Source: JAHDHW01 sp963793295 (GTDB taxonomy: Bacteria > Bacteroidota > Bacteroidia > Chitinophagales > Saprospiraceae). Taken from it: a DNA stretch of 64,000 nt. The stretch lies in assembly GCA_963793295.1 (NCBI GenBank), contig CAWBZX010000028.1, positions 186,001 through 250,000 of the forward strand. The letters run 5' to 3'. A program made the translations under genes and the position numbers. Below are positions 51,646 through 60,986 of the stretch, one piece after another. The notes under the pieces were generated by a model. The model ran no database searches. It was not told the DNA's origin and worked only from the letters and a program-made list of their open reading frames with translations. The stretch's first letter is position 1. Each line of letters opens with the position of its first letter.

Positions 51646-54267
51646 ATGAACTTAAAAAACTTCACCATAAAATCGCAGGAAGCTGTCCAACGGGCGCAAC
51701 AAATTGCGATGGAAAATGAAAACCAGGCTATCGAACTGGGACATTTGATAAAAGGTATTTTGGATACCGATGAAAGCGTAACACCCTTTGTTTTTAAAAA
51801 ACTCGGAGTCAATGTCAACACTGTTCGCCAGGCAATTGACAGCGTTGTCAAATCTTATCCAAAAGTAAGTGGAGGCGAACAATATTTATCCCGAACCGCT
51901 AACGAAGCCTTACAAAATGCGAATGCTTTGCTCAAGGAATTTGGTGATGAATACGTCGCTTTGGAGCACCTGCTTTTAGGTATTTTGAAAACCAAGGACC
52001 AGGCTTCTCAACTGCTCAAAGACAGTGGCGTTTCTGAAAAAAGGCTTAAAGCGGCTATACTTGATTTGCGGAAAGGTAGTAAAGTAACAAGCTCAAGTGC
52101 TGAGGAAGCCTACAATGCGCTGAATAAATATGCGACCAACCTCAACGAACGTGCCCGTAACGGAAAACTTGATCCGGTCATTGGACGAGATGAGGAAATT
52201 CGGAGGGTCCTTCATATTCTCGCTCGCCGAACCAAAAATAATCCGATTTTGATTGGACAACCCGGAGTTGGTAAAACAGCGATTATTGAAGGTCTCGCTC
52301 ACCGTATTGTAAGCGGCGATGTTCCCGAAGATTTAAAGGACAAGGAAATCTTTTCTTTGGACATGGGAGCTTTGATTGCGGGTGCCAAATATCAAGGTGA
52401 ATTTGAAGAACGGCTCAAATCTGTTGTCAATGAAGTGATGAGTGCTGAAGGAAGCATCTTTTTATTTATTGATGAGATACATACCCTCATTGGTGCAGGG
52501 AAAACGCAAGGAGCCATGGATGCCGCTAATATTCTGAAACCGGCTTTGGCCCGTGGAGATTTAAGAGCGATTGGTGCAACTACTTTGGATGAATATCAAA
52601 AATATTTTGAAAAGGACAAAGCGCTCGAACGACGGTTCCAAATGGTCATGGTTGGCGAGCCCAGCGAAGAAGATTCGATTTCTATTTTGCGGGGATTGAA
52701 AGAGCGTTATGAATCCTACCACAAAATTAATATCACCGATAGTGCCATCGTTGCTGCAGTCCAGCTTTCTACCCGCTATATTTCTGACCGTTATTTGCCT
52801 GACAAAGCGATTGATCTGATTGACGAAGCAGCTGCCAAGTTGCGATTAGAGATGAATTCCATGCCTGAAGAACTGGATGAAGTGGAAAGACGAATCCGTC
52901 AGTTGGAGATTGAGCGGGAAGCCATGAAGCGGGAAAAGGAAAAGGCAAAGATAAAACTGATCGATGAAGAACTGGCCAATCTGGAAGAGAAGCGCAATGA
53001 ATTCAGAGCCCGTTGGGAGACTGAAAGAGAAGTGGTTTTGGGTGTTCAAAAATTAAAAGAAGAAATTGAGCAACTCAAATTGGAAGGCAATCGGGCCGAA
53101 CGGGAAGGAGATTTTAGTAAAGCTGCCGAAATCCGTTATGGTAAAATTCCTGAAGTTCAGCAGCGTCTCGAAACATTCAACCAGCAGATGCTGGATATGC
53201 AGGAAAAAGGAAATTTATTAGTAAAAGAAGAAGTTGATGCAGAAGACATTGCTGAAATTATTAGTAAATGGACTGGCATACCCGTTACCCGCATGCTTCA
53301 AAGTGAAAGAGAAAAACTAGTTCACCTGGAAGATGAATTGCACAAAAGGGTTGTTGGCCAAGAGGAAGCCGTGGAAGCGGTCGCTGATGCCATCCGCCGC
53401 AGCCGGACCGGATTGTCAAACGAAAAACGGCCCATCGGCTCTTTCCTTTTCCTCGGAACGACAGGTGTAGGAAAAACCGAACTGGCAAAAGCATTGGCAG
53501 AATACCTTTTTAATGATGAAAATCTCATGACTCGTATTGACATGAGTGAGTATCAGGAACGCCATACCGTCAGCCGATTGGTAGGCGCGCCTCCAGGCTA
53601 TGTCGGTTATGACGAAGGTGGACAGTTGACTGAGGCTGTAAGGCGAAAGCCATACAGCGTAGTTTTGCTGGATGAAATTGAAAAAGCGCATCCGGATGTA
53701 TTCAATATCCTCCTGCAGGTGTTGGAAGACGGAAGATTGACCGATAATAAAGGTCGTGTGGCGAATTTCAAAAACACGATCGTCATCATGACTTCCAATA
53801 TCGGTTCTGACATCATTCGGGAGAACTTTGAAAAAATGACAGAGGAAAACAAAGATGAAACCATTGAGAAAACACAAAACCTGGTTTTTGAAATACTCAA
53901 ACAATCTGTCCGCCCTGAATTTCTCAACCGTATTGATGAAGTCATCATGTTCCGTCCATTGTCCAGAAAAGACATCCGTCAGATAACAGAGCTTCAGCTC
54001 AATCAAGTGAAAGCCACTTTGAAAAAGCAGGAAATCGACTTGGAATTTACACCACAAGCAATGGATTGGTTGGCAGCAGAAGGTTTCCATCCTGAATTTG
54101 GTGCTCGTCCATTGAAGCGGGTGATTCAGAAACGGGTTTTGAATGAAATATCCAAGCAAATATTGTTGAATAAAATTCATCCAAACAGTAAGGTTGTATT
54201 AGATGTATTTGACGGAATTATAGTACTTCGAAAAGCCAAAGAACCACAAGAAGCTATCAACAATTAA
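51646..54267 (+). CDS. clpB: ATP-dependent chaperone/disaggregase ClpB
   Basis: Hexameric AAA+ machine that pulls proteins out of aggregates together with DnaK and J proteins. The 873-residue length is normal. It has an N-terminal Clp domain (SQEAVQRAQQIAMENENQAI), the first ATPase with Walker A GQPGVGKTAI near residue 204, and the coiled-coil middle domain (about 405-525) that separates ClpB from ClpA/C. The second ATPase has GTTGVGKTEL near residue 605 and SEYQERHTVSRLVGAPPGYV. The C-terminal D2 small domain is complete (FHPEFGARPLKRVIQKRV). Confidence 0.97.
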   Translation: MNLKNFTIKSQEAVQRAQQIAMENENQAIELGHLIKGILDTDESVTPFVFKKLGVNVNTVRQAIDSVVKSYPKVSGGEQYLSRTANEALQNANALLKEFGDEYVALEHLLLGILKTKDQASQLLKDSGVSEKRLKAAILDLRKGSKVTSSSAEEAYNALNKYATNLNERARNGKLDPVIGRDEEIRRVLHILARRTKNNPILIGQPGVGKTAIIEGLAHRIVSGDVPEDLKDKEIFSLDMGALIAGAKYQGEFEERLKSVVNEVMSAEGSIFLFIDEIHTLIGAGKTQGAMDAANILKPALARGDLRAIGATTLDEYQKYFEKDKALERRFQMVMVGEPSEEDSISILRGLKERYESYHKINITDSAIVAAVQLSTRYISDRYLPDKAIDLIDEAAAKLRLEMNSMPEELDEVERRIRQLEIEREAMKREKEKAKIKLIDEELANLEEKRNEFRARWETEREVVLGVQKLKEEIEQLKLEGNRAEREGDFSKAAEIRYGKIPEVQQRLETFNQQMLDMQEKGNLLVKEEVDAEDIAEIISKWTGIPVTRMLQSEREKLVHLEDELHKRVVGQEEAVEAVADAIRRSRTGLSNEKRPIGSFLFLGTTGVGKTELAKALAEYLFNDENLMTRIDMSEYQERHTVSRLVGAPPGYVGYDEGGQLTEAVRRKPYSVVLLDEIEKAHPDVFNILLQVLEDGRLTDNKGRVANFKNTIVIMTSNIGSDIIRENFEKMTEENKDETIEKTQNLVFEILKQSVRPEFLNRIDEVIMFRPLSRKDIRQITELQLNQVKATLKKQEIDLEFTPQAMDWLAAEGFHPEFGARPLKRVIQKRVLNEISKQILLNKIHPNSKVVLDVFDGIIVLRKAKEPQEAINN

Positions 54268-54367
54268 AAGAACTACAGCTTCTGGTTAATGACGGAGGAC
54301 AAAAACATTATTAATCAACCTTTTGCAGGGATTTATGTCCGGAAAATAATTAAATACCTTTAAAACA

Positions 54368-54667
54368 ATGAAAGGAAATTTTGATAAAATAGTCAGCGGA
54401 GAAATACCAGTATTAGTTGATTTTCATGCGGAATGGTGTGGCCCCTGTAAAATGCAGTCGCCTATTTTAAAGGAAGTTGCCGGCACCATGGACGGCAAAG
54501 TCCGGATTATCAAAATTGATGTGGACAAAAATCAGGCAATTGCTCAGCGCTTTCAGGTGAGAGGGGTGCCTACTCTTGCACTCTTTAAAAACGGTAAAGT
54601 CGTTTGGAAGCAATCAGGAGTTCAAACTAAACAACAAGTCATCAATGTCATTAACCAATTTGCATAA
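54368..54667 (+). CDS. trxA: Thioredoxin
   Basis: Cytosolic thiol-disulfide reductase, 99 residues. The active site is WCGPCK with Cys24 and Cys27, preceded by VLVDFHAEW. The cis-proline loop GVPTLALFKNGK and the C-terminal helix follow normally. It lies 100 bases downstream of clpB and may share its stress-linked transcript. There is no signal peptide, so it acts in the cytoplasm. Confidence 0.93.
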   Translation: MKGNFDKIVSGEIPVLVDFHAEWCGPCKMQSPILKEVAGTMDGKVRIIKIDVDKNQAIAQRFQVRGVPTLALFKNGKVVWKQSGVQTKQQVINVINQFA

Positions 54668-54742
54668 AACCGCTAAAGAAAAATAACGAGTCAATCCTTT
54701 AATTTTTTTAAACGTTAGTCAGGATTTAAAATATCATTGAAG

Positions 54743-55093
54743 ATGGAATTAATAATTTATCATAAAGAATATGATTCTAGCGAATCAATAGAAAACTTCC
54801 TTGACCTGCATTTCAACAAAGGAATGGAATTTTTTGCAGGTGATTTATTAAAAGAAGGTTTATCCCCATCGGATATCAAGGAGGCAATACAAAGGGCAAT
54901 GGCAGCAGCCGGAGCCGCTGGTTTGGAAATTCGAAAGCATTTTGCTCCAGTTTATTCCCAGCTAAATGGAGGTTTGATTTATGATTGTAAACTTTCCCGA
55001 TTGGGTTATGCCATGGTTTTGCTCAATGCGCGACCCGAACTTCCCATAGTTGGCGAGTGGCAATTGAAAGTTTTAAACCATTTTTTATTGTAA
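54743..55093 (+). CDS. Small soluble protein of unknown function
   Basis: Protein of 116 residues from the ATG at 54743 (a TTG two codons upstream is open). No signal, no membrane segment. Residues 1-60 are acidic and helical. The C-terminal part reads DCKLSRLGYAMVLLNARPEL, which recalls the LSRxxxYLxxxNGDPRKP stretch of DinD/BRO-type phage-related proteins. That resemblance is weak and may be chance. It sits between trxA and the PolDom primase gene in the same direction. No function can be assigned. Confidence 0.6.
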   Translation: MELIIYHKEYDSSESIENFLDLHFNKGMEFFAGDLLKEGLSPSDIKEAIQRAMAAAGAAGLEIRKHFAPVYSQLNGGLIYDCKLSRLGYAMVLLNARPELPIVGEWQLKVLNHFLL

Positions 55094-55188
55094 AGCCTTT
55101 TTACGCTTTTTAATGGATTGATGCGTATCGCTGATTTCTATGAAGAGATTAGTTGTCTTTTCGACTGGGGTTTTAAAAAATAAATAAG

Positions 55189-56073
55189 ATGACTCCCCAA
55201 AAAACTTTTCAAATAGATGGGCAAGAAGTGATTGTGAAAAATCCTGATAAGGTTATCGTTCTGGAGAATGGGTTCACTAAATTAGATTTTATCCATTATT
55301 ATCAAGCGGTTGAAGAAGCGATCTTGCATTTTGGAAAAGGAAGGTTGCTATCTTTTTTGAGGTATCCGGAAGGTTATCCCGGAAAATCCTTTTTTCAAAG
55401 AAACAAACCGAAGTGGGCGCCTGAGTGGATTCACAGCCAGCAGTTGGGCATCTTCCAAAAAGCAGATTACATCATTTTGGAAAATCTGGCTATTTTGATT
55501 TGGCTGGTAAATTTGGAAGCTTTAGAATTTCATGTTGCACAAGTAGCTGCCCCTCATTTTGCAAAACCAGACGTTTTGGTTTTTGATTTAGATCCCCCCA
55601 TAGATTGTGAGTTTTCAGAATTACGAGATTTTGTCTTTAAAATAAAACCACGAATTGAATCTTTTGGATACCGGACTTTCGTGAAAATTTCGGGTAAAAA
55701 AGGGATTCATGTTTTTTGCCCTATCCAACCTAATTGGAGTTTTGACCAGGTATTTGAAGCTGCAAAAGAAGTAGGGGAGTCTATTGTAGCAGATTTTCCG
55801 GAAAGCACCTTAAAGATATCAAAGGATAAAAGGCTCGATAAAATTTTAATAGATATTTACCGCAATCATTCTTATCAATCGATGGCATTACCGTATGGAA
55901 TAAGAGCAACGCCCTCCGCTTCGGTTTCTATGCCTTTGAGTTGGGAGGATTTGAAAAAAGTAAAATCACCGCGGGAGTTTACCATTCAAACAGCACCTGA
56001 TTGGATAAAAAATAAAAAAAATCCCTGGGAAAGTATGGAAAAAGAAGCTGTGAAATTGCATCAAATGATTTAG
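55189..56073 (+). CDS. Stand-alone LigD-type polymerase/primase domain (PolDom) protein
   Basis: Archaeo-eukaryotic-primase-type nucleotidyltransferase like the polymerase domain of bacterial non-homologous end-joining ligase LigD. The 294-residue protein carries the metal residues Asp133 and Asp135 in VFDLDPP, the SGKKGIHV nucleotide motif (168-175) and the third Asp in ILIDIYRN (222). No ligase or phosphoesterase domain is attached, and neither Ku nor a ligase lies nearby. An exonuclease III gene follows 83 bases later in the same direction, which suggests a repair role (inference). Confidence 0.9.
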   Translation: MTPQKTFQIDGQEVIVKNPDKVIVLENGFTKLDFIHYYQAVEEAILHFGKGRLLSFLRYPEGYPGKSFFQRNKPKWAPEWIHSQQLGIFQKADYIILENLAILIWLVNLEALEFHVAQVAAPHFAKPDVLVFDLDPPIDCEFSELRDFVFKIKPRIESFGYRTFVKISGKKGIHVFCPIQPNWSFDQVFEAAKEVGESIVADFPESTLKISKDKRLDKILIDIYRNHSYQSMALPYGIRATPSASVSMPLSWEDLKKVKSPREFTIQTAPDWIKNKKNPWESMEKEAVKLHQMI

Positions 56074-56156
56074 GAGAAATAAGTTTTAAAATAAAAATTC
56101 AACTTTTTTCGCAAAAAAGGGTAATTACGGATTCATTCAACCAAAAAAACTAAGAG

Positions 56157-56918
56157 ATGACCATCGTTTCGTGGAATGTAAATGGAATCAGGGCAGCGGT
56201 AAAAAAGGATTTTTTTGATACTATAAAACAGTTGAATCCTGACATTCTTTGTTTACAAGAAACCAGAGCGCAGGAACAAGAAGTAAGGGAGGCGTTGTCA
56301 TCTTTGAAGGATTATCATCTATATTGTAATTCGGCCGAAAGAAAAGGATATTCAGGTACTGCTGTCCTTTGTAAAAACAAACCTGTAGCGTTAGTAAATG
56401 ATATGGATGTTGAAGAGCATGATACCGAAGGAAGGGTGATGTGTGTTGAGTTTCCTGATTTTTATTTAGTAAACGTTTATGTTCCCAACTCAGGGCAAAA
56501 ATTAGAAAGGTTGGCGTATCGTAAAAAATGGGACGCCGATTTTCTAAATTATTTAAAAAAATTAGAAAAAACAAAACCGGTCATTGTTGCCGGAGATTTT
56601 AATGTAGCGCATCGACCTATTGATTTGAAAAATGATGAATCCAATTACAACAAAACAGCGGGTTATACCCAGATTGAAATAGACGGGATGGATAATTTTA
56701 TCAACGCAGGATTTGTTGACTCCTTCAGGTATTCACATCCCGATGAAGTAGCTTATACTTATTGGAGTTATCGTTTTAACGCAAGGGCCAGAAATATTGG
56801 ATGGCGTATTGATTATTTTTTGGTCAGCAAATCTATCGTCAATGAAGTGAAAGAATCTAAAGTGCTTCCGGAATTTTATGGATCAGATCATTGCCCCATA
56901 AGTCTTAAGATTCATTGA
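56157..56918 (+). CDS. xth: Exodeoxyribonuclease III / AP endonuclease
   Basis: Cuts DNA at abasic sites and degrades 3' ends in base-excision repair. The 253-residue protein has the family motifs in order: IVSWNVNGIRA, LQETRA (Glu35), NVYVPNSGQ, GDFNVAHRPIDL, WRIDYFLVS and the terminal GSDHCPISL with the catalytic His. The ExoA-type subgroup is favoured by the short N-terminus. It follows the PolDom gene in the same direction and may be cotranscribed with it. Confidence 0.95.
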   Translation: MTIVSWNVNGIRAAVKKDFFDTIKQLNPDILCLQETRAQEQEVREALSSLKDYHLYCNSAERKGYSGTAVLCKNKPVALVNDMDVEEHDTEGRVMCVEFPDFYLVNVYVPNSGQKLERLAYRKKWDADFLNYLKKLEKTKPVIVAGDFNVAHRPIDLKNDESNYNKTAGYTQIEIDGMDNFINAGFVDSFRYSHPDEVAYTYWSYRFNARARNIGWRIDYFLVSKSIVNEVKESKVLPEFYGSDHCPISLKIH

Positions 56919-57056
56919 TAGCAATTTTTATAGTGAAGTATTTATGATCACTAACCTGAAAGGTTAGTGTATCCATCATGCCTAAGAAAGCAAGTCCAGT
57001 ATAATTATTTATAGATAGATTTTGAATAGAGGATGTCAGTTCTGTAAGTCATAAAC

Positions 57057-57084
57057 AAAAAAAGCCAGCAATTAATTGCTGGCT
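57057..57084 (-). terminator. Rho-independent terminator of the tRNA operon
   Basis: A 22-base perfect palindrome (AGCCAGCAATT and its complement, 57063-57084) is followed on the minus strand by six T. It lies six bases after the tRNA-Pro 3' end. Confidence 0.85.
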
Positions 57085-57089
57085 TAATG

Positions 57090-57164
57090 TCGGGGCGGCA
57101 GGATTCGAACCTGCGGCCCCCTGCTCCCAAAGCAGGTGCGCTAACCGGACTGCGCTACGCCCCG
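57090..57164 (-). tRNA. tRNA-Pro (anticodon UGG)
   Basis: 75 bases. The acceptor stem CGGGGCG pairs with CGCCCCG and the discriminator is A. The D arm stem is GCGC/GCGC. The anticodon stem CCTGC/GCAGG encloses the loop TTTGGGA, giving anticodon TGG. The T arm is GCAGG-TTCGAAT-CCTGC. CCA is not encoded. It is cotranscribed with the tRNA-Ser gene upstream. Confidence 0.97.
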
Positions 57165-57211
57165 AAAAAATATTTTTTGTTGAGTTTAGTGACTCATTTG
57201 CCACTTTGATG

Positions 57212-57300
57212 CGGTGGAGGCGGGATTCGAACCCGCGGTACCTGTTTCCAAGTACGTCGATTTAGCAAACCGGTGGTTTCAGCCACTCACCCACTCCACC
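57212..57300 (-). tRNA. tRNA-Ser (anticodon GCU)
   Basis: 89 bases. The acceptor stem GGTGGAG pairs with CTCCACC, discriminator G. The anticodon loop is TTGCTAA, giving anticodon GCT. A long variable arm (GTAC-TTGGAAACA-GGTAC) marks the class II serine type. The T arm is GCGGG-TTCGAAT-CCCGC. It is the first gene of the two-tRNA operon. Confidence 0.97.
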
Positions 57301-57341
57301 TTTTGCAGAGATTATGCCAAAGCCTTAGCTCTAAAGCGGCA

Positions 57342-57372
57342 CAAAGATATAGAACCTTTTTTCAAAAATCAA
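57342..57372 (-). promoter_or_regulatory. Bacteroidota-type promoter of the tRNA-Ser/tRNA-Pro operon
   Basis: On the minus strand TTG (57372-57370), a 20-base spacer and TATCTTTG (57349-57342) match the consensus exactly. The tRNA-Ser 5' end is 41 bases downstream, leaving a short leader to be processed. Confidence 0.75.
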
Positions 57373-57540
57373 GAAGTAATTGGATTAAATTTAATAAAAA
57401 AATAGAGCCCAATTAAACAGTGGTTTTTCGACGATATAAGTTCAAAATTTGTTAGAAAGTTGCTTTGAAAAAAGCTTTTATATTGAACGATTGTTTTTAA
57501 AAAAGTAAACTGATGTTGATTTGGTTTCAATTTTTTTTAG

Positions 57541-58620
57541 TCATTTTCCTTCCATTTCATAGATCTTTAGGCTCCATTCTTTTACATTTTTGTTAATGAC
57601 CAAAACACTTGTAAACCAAAGGAATGTCAACGCTCCTATGATTAGTACCCATGTAAGTGTGAAATAGTTAATCAAAATGAACGAGTTCAATAAAAGTAGA
57701 AGCGTAGATGAAATAATTAAAACGGATGTCATCTTATGACTTATTCCAAGCAATAAAAACAAGTGGTGGATATGACTTTTGTCCGCCTTGAATGGAGACT
57801 CACCTCTTTTGATCCGCTTTCTAAATACACGCAGAGAATCTAGTACCGGTAAAAGAAATATTCCAATAACCATTAATAATGCAGTAGTTTGGCTGGCGCT
57901 ACCAATTATGTTTGTCATTTCAATCAATTGAATTCCCGAAACGACTAAAACAAAGCCCAGAAATAGAGAGCCTCCATCGCCCAGAAATATTTTGTTCTTA
58001 CTTAAATTGAACCTTAAAAAACCGATAATACCACCTGTAACGGCAACAAATAATATCACGAGCTCATAGGTTCCAAGCATATAAAATAAAATGGATAAAG
58101 CTGTGAATCCAACAATGGCTAAACCACCAGCCAATCCATCAATACCATCCATCAGATTAAATGCATTGACAACTCCTGTAATGACTATAATCGTTAACAA
58201 GTATTGCCAAACTATTGAAATTTCATAAATTCCAAAAACACCGTAAAGTGAAGTGATTTTTATACCTGAAGAAGCCACGGCATAAGCACAACCAATTTGG
58301 ATCGCTAATCGAAATATTGGATTAATATTCATTTTGTCATCAATCGAACCAGTGATCATCAACAAGATACCAGCTCCAAGTACGACGATGTGTTCACTTA
58401 TTCCCGACATAAATGTATTGCTGATTAAAAGTGCCAAAGATGCTGAAAGTACAATCGCTATTCCGCCAACAAGCGGGATGGGTTCTGAATGGACTTTTCT
58501 GTGATTAGGTCTATCAACTAAATTGGCAACTATGGCTAATTTCTTCAATAATGGAATTAATATTAATGCCATAATCAAAGTAGTAAAACCCGTAAAAAAT
58601 ATTTCTGTAATTATTTTCAT
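57541..58620 (-). CDS. WecA/MraY-type polyprenyl-phosphate sugar-1-phosphate transferase
   Basis: Integral membrane enzyme that starts polysaccharide repeat units by placing a sugar-1-phosphate on undecaprenyl phosphate. From the ATG at 58620 the protein has 359 residues and about ten or eleven membrane helices. It carries the family motifs VDRPNHRKVHSEPIPLVGG, SIDDKMNINP, NAFNLMDGIDGLAGG, IFLGDGGSLFLGF and SHIHHLFLLLG. The frame is open 31 codons upstream, but that part overlaps the previous gene's end. Last visible gene of the polysaccharide cluster. The sugar (GlcNAc or other) cannot be told. Confidence 0.93.
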   Translation of the reverse strand: MKIITEIFFTGFTTLIMALILIPLLKKLAIVANLVDRPNHRKVHSEPIPLVGGIAIVLSASLALLISNTFMSGISEHIVVLGAGILLMITGSIDDKMNINPIFRLAIQIGCAYAVASSGIKITSLYGVFGIYEISIVWQYLLTIIVITGVVNAFNLMDGIDGLAGGLAIVGFTALSILFYMLGTYELVILFVAVTGGIIGFLRFNLSKNKIFLGDGGSLFLGFVLVVSGIQLIEMTNIIGSASQTTALLMVIGIFLLPVLDSLRVFRKRIKRGESPFKADKSHIHHLFLLLGISHKMTSVLIISSTLLLLLNSFILINYFTLTWVLIIGALTFLWFTSVLVINKNVKEWSLKIYEMEGK

Positions 58621-58631
58621 ATCTATTGATT

Positions 58632-59852
58632 TTAGAATTCTTTTTCGAAAAATATATTTTGATGTTTTAAGTGAGCTACATGATGCTGTAAGAGTGTGTT
58701 TTCCTCTATCCATGCAAGAATAGGAACTACCTTCATTTTTTTACTTGGTTGTAAAGCTTCCTGAATGAGGTGATTATATTTATTAGCTATCACTTTCCAG
58801 GTATAACGACGGTCGGCAATTTCTTTCATGGTTACCGACAGGTCTTTCAGTATATTTATTTTCACTTGCTCAATAATCTTTTTAAGGTCAGATGCATTTT
58901 TAAAATAGAGCGCTTTCCCTTCTGTAGTTGTTTTGTTATAAGATACCTCATAAGCTATCACAGGCAATTCCAAAAACATGGCTTCTACCAAAGAAGGATT
59001 GGTGCCACCGGCCGAGTGCCCATGAATATATACAAGTGCACCTCCTCTTAGAACATCAAGCGTCCGTTGATCATAAATGGGATCCAACATAATGATATTT
59101 GAGTATTGTCGATATTGCTCCCGAAGGGATTTCCCGTAATCGCTATTGTTCCAATTCCCGACGATCACCATGATGTGCTTTGGTAATTGTGCAAAAGCCT
59201 TCAATACTTCGCCTACGTTGTTTTCAGGCTCAATCCTGCATACCTTAAAAGCATAGGGCATTTTAAGAAAAGGATAAGCTTCTTTGTCTCTCAAAGTTGG
59301 TTTTACTGCTAAGGTATGGTCGGCACCATATTCAATTATTCTGCTCAAACTACCATATCTGAGAGCAGTATAATCCTGAATAGATTCATTGTCAGAAATG
59401 TCGATGTGGGAATATTTAACAGCAATTTTTTCTGCCCACCACAAGTAACATTTGGCGAGGAGATTCCATTTATCTCTTTTCCATTCGATACCATCAATAG
59501 AAATAATGATTTTTTTTCGGGTAAACATTTTGACAAATGGGAGTATCCATGCCCCTGCTACTCCTAGAATTAAAAGGACATCTGCATAAAACAATGCATG
59601 CAAAATGGAAAGCGTATCGTAAAAAATACTTTGTATGCCATTGGCATTAAGAGGAAGGTATTTTAAACGGGCATTCAAATATTTTTTGGGTCGCTGACCC
59701 GCAGGATATTTTGTTTTTGAACAATACACGGTCATATCATATTGCTCTCCAAGGTTTCTAACCAGGTGATCCGCCAGCGTTTCAAATCCACCGTAATTTG
59801 CTGGTAATCCAACCGTTCCTATTATAGCAATTTTGTTATTTTTATTATACAT
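58632..59852 (-). CDS. DUF1972-type glycosyltransferase (GT4-like)
   Basis: Cytoplasmic-side glycosyltransferase of 406 residues with the N-terminal DUF1972 motif (GTVGLPANYGGFETLADHLV). The C-terminal GT4-like donor domain contains GHSAGGTNPSLVEAMFLELP, which includes the usual EAM motif. Related enzymes include rhamnosyl- or other deoxyhexosyltransferases of capsule and LPS pathways. It ends 11 bases before the start of the WecA-like gene in the same transcript. Confidence 0.9.
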   Translation of the reverse strand: MYNKNNKIAIIGTVGLPANYGGFETLADHLVRNLGEQYDMTVYCSKTKYPAGQRPKKYLNARLKYLPLNANGIQSIFYDTLSILHALFYADVLLILGVAGAWILPFVKMFTRKKIIISIDGIEWKRDKWNLLAKCYLWWAEKIAVKYSHIDISDNESIQDYTALRYGSLSRIIEYGADHTLAVKPTLRDKEAYPFLKMPYAFKVCRIEPENNVGEVLKAFAQLPKHIMVIVGNWNNSDYGKSLREQYRQYSNIIMLDPIYDQRTLDVLRGGALVYIHGHSAGGTNPSLVEAMFLELPVIAYEVSYNKTTTEGKALYFKNASDLKKIIEQVKINILKDLSVTMKEIADRRYTWKVIANKYNHLIQEALQPSKKMKVVPILAWIEENTLLQHHVAHLKHQNIFFEKEF

Positions 59853-59897
59853 AAGATTTTAAGTTTAAAATGTTGATCTTTAATTGTTTATGGGAGT

Positions 59898-60983
59898 TTA
59901 ATTTCTCTGTTGCTTGTCAAGAATGTTCAGGCTTTTTTGTACAAAGACATCTTCTCTAAATGTTTTTATTTTTTTCTGTGCATGGTGTTGCATTTGAGTA
60001 TATTGATTCCGTTTTTCAAGAATCATTTTTAGTTTTTTCGAAAGAAGATCTATGTTTCTGCTATCTACTAAAAAGCCGTTTTTTCCTTCTTCTACCAATT
60101 CGGTAATGCCTCCAATTGGTGGAACAATAACCGGTAAACCATAAGCCATGCCTTCAATAATGGTAAGCCCAAATGTTTCAACCCATGCATCCGGGCGTGA
60201 AAGGTTGAGCACAATATCTGCCCAGGAATAAAAAGGGTGCAAATTAGTTTGCGTAGAGAAAATTTCAAGATTTTGGGGTAGGAGAGTGGTTTTGAAAAAC
60301 TGATCAATCTCTGCCTGATCTGCATTCACGACCAATCTAAACTGATATTGTTGAAGAAGTTGGGACAAGGCTACAAATTCATTAACCCCTTTATACGCTT
60401 TTAGGGAGCAAACCATCAGCACATTTTGAAAATTGGTCGATTCTTTTTGCTGAGAAGAGGCGGTTTCTAAAAAGTTGTTTTCAATGGCGTTGTGAAGTAT
60501 AATTATATTTTTGTTTCTAAACTTTTCCTGTTCTGCTAAAAACTTCGAAACATAAATTACATCGTCTGCTGCCAAACCCACCATGCCGAAAAGGAATTTT
60601 TTAAGTAAAATCGGCTTTATACTAGTCTCATGAATATGGTAAATCACTCTGCAACCTTTGATCATACCCAATAAAGCAGCTCCGAAAGGTAATACCGTAT
60701 TGATATAAATGACATCTTGTTTTCGTACCACAAAAAGTAACTTAAAAATTAACATTAATTGACTCCAAATCAGATTGAAAAATCTTTGAAATCGATTAGC
60801 TGCCCATTGATACCAAAAGTATTGATACGTTACTCCGGGGATGTCCGATAAGAATCCTTCTCTGCCTTCACAAGTGATTACGTTAACATCAAGGCCTTTT
60901 TTCACCCAACCGTTTATTAATTGCATCAGTACTTTTGGGCTACCGCTATAATCGTTTAGTAAGTGGAAAGTAAAAATTTTCAT
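59898..60983 (-). CDS. Glycosyltransferase family 4 protein
   Basis: This 361-residue protein has a GT-B fold. It starts with MKIFTFHLLNDYSGSPKVL, has the acceptor-side VIYHIHETSIKPIL stretch, and in the donor domain NLSRPDAWVETFGLTIIEGM, where the ExFGxxxxE pattern binds the nucleotide sugar. GLPVIVPPIGGITELVEEGK follows. It lies in the polysaccharide cluster between two other GT4-type genes, three bases after the end of the upstream one. Confidence 0.92.
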   Translation of the reverse strand: MKIFTFHLLNDYSGSPKVLMQLINGWVKKGLDVNVITCEGREGFLSDIPGVTYQYFWYQWAANRFQRFFNLIWSQLMLIFKLLFVVRKQDVIYINTVLPFGAALLGMIKGCRVIYHIHETSIKPILLKKFLFGMVGLAADDVIYVSKFLAEQEKFRNKNIIILHNAIENNFLETASSQQKESTNFQNVLMVCSLKAYKGVNEFVALSQLLQQYQFRLVVNADQAEIDQFFKTTLLPQNLEIFSTQTNLHPFYSWADIVLNLSRPDAWVETFGLTIIEGMAYGLPVIVPPIGGITELVEEGKNGFLVDSRNIDLLSKKLKMILEKRNQYTQMQHHAQKKIKTFREDVFVQKSLNILDKQQRN

Positions 60984-60986
60984 TTT

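Noticed and set aside
53416..54180. Long minus-strand open frame of 254 codons inside clpB
   Set aside because: It is antisense to the conserved second ATPase domain of ClpB; its composition (Phe/Cys/His-rich) is typical of a shadow frame.
56949..56969. Hairpin CACTAACC-TGAAA-GGTTAGTG after exonuclease III as a terminator
   Set aside because: No T-run follows and the stem is only eight bases; it may still end the transcript but the evidence is too weak to list.
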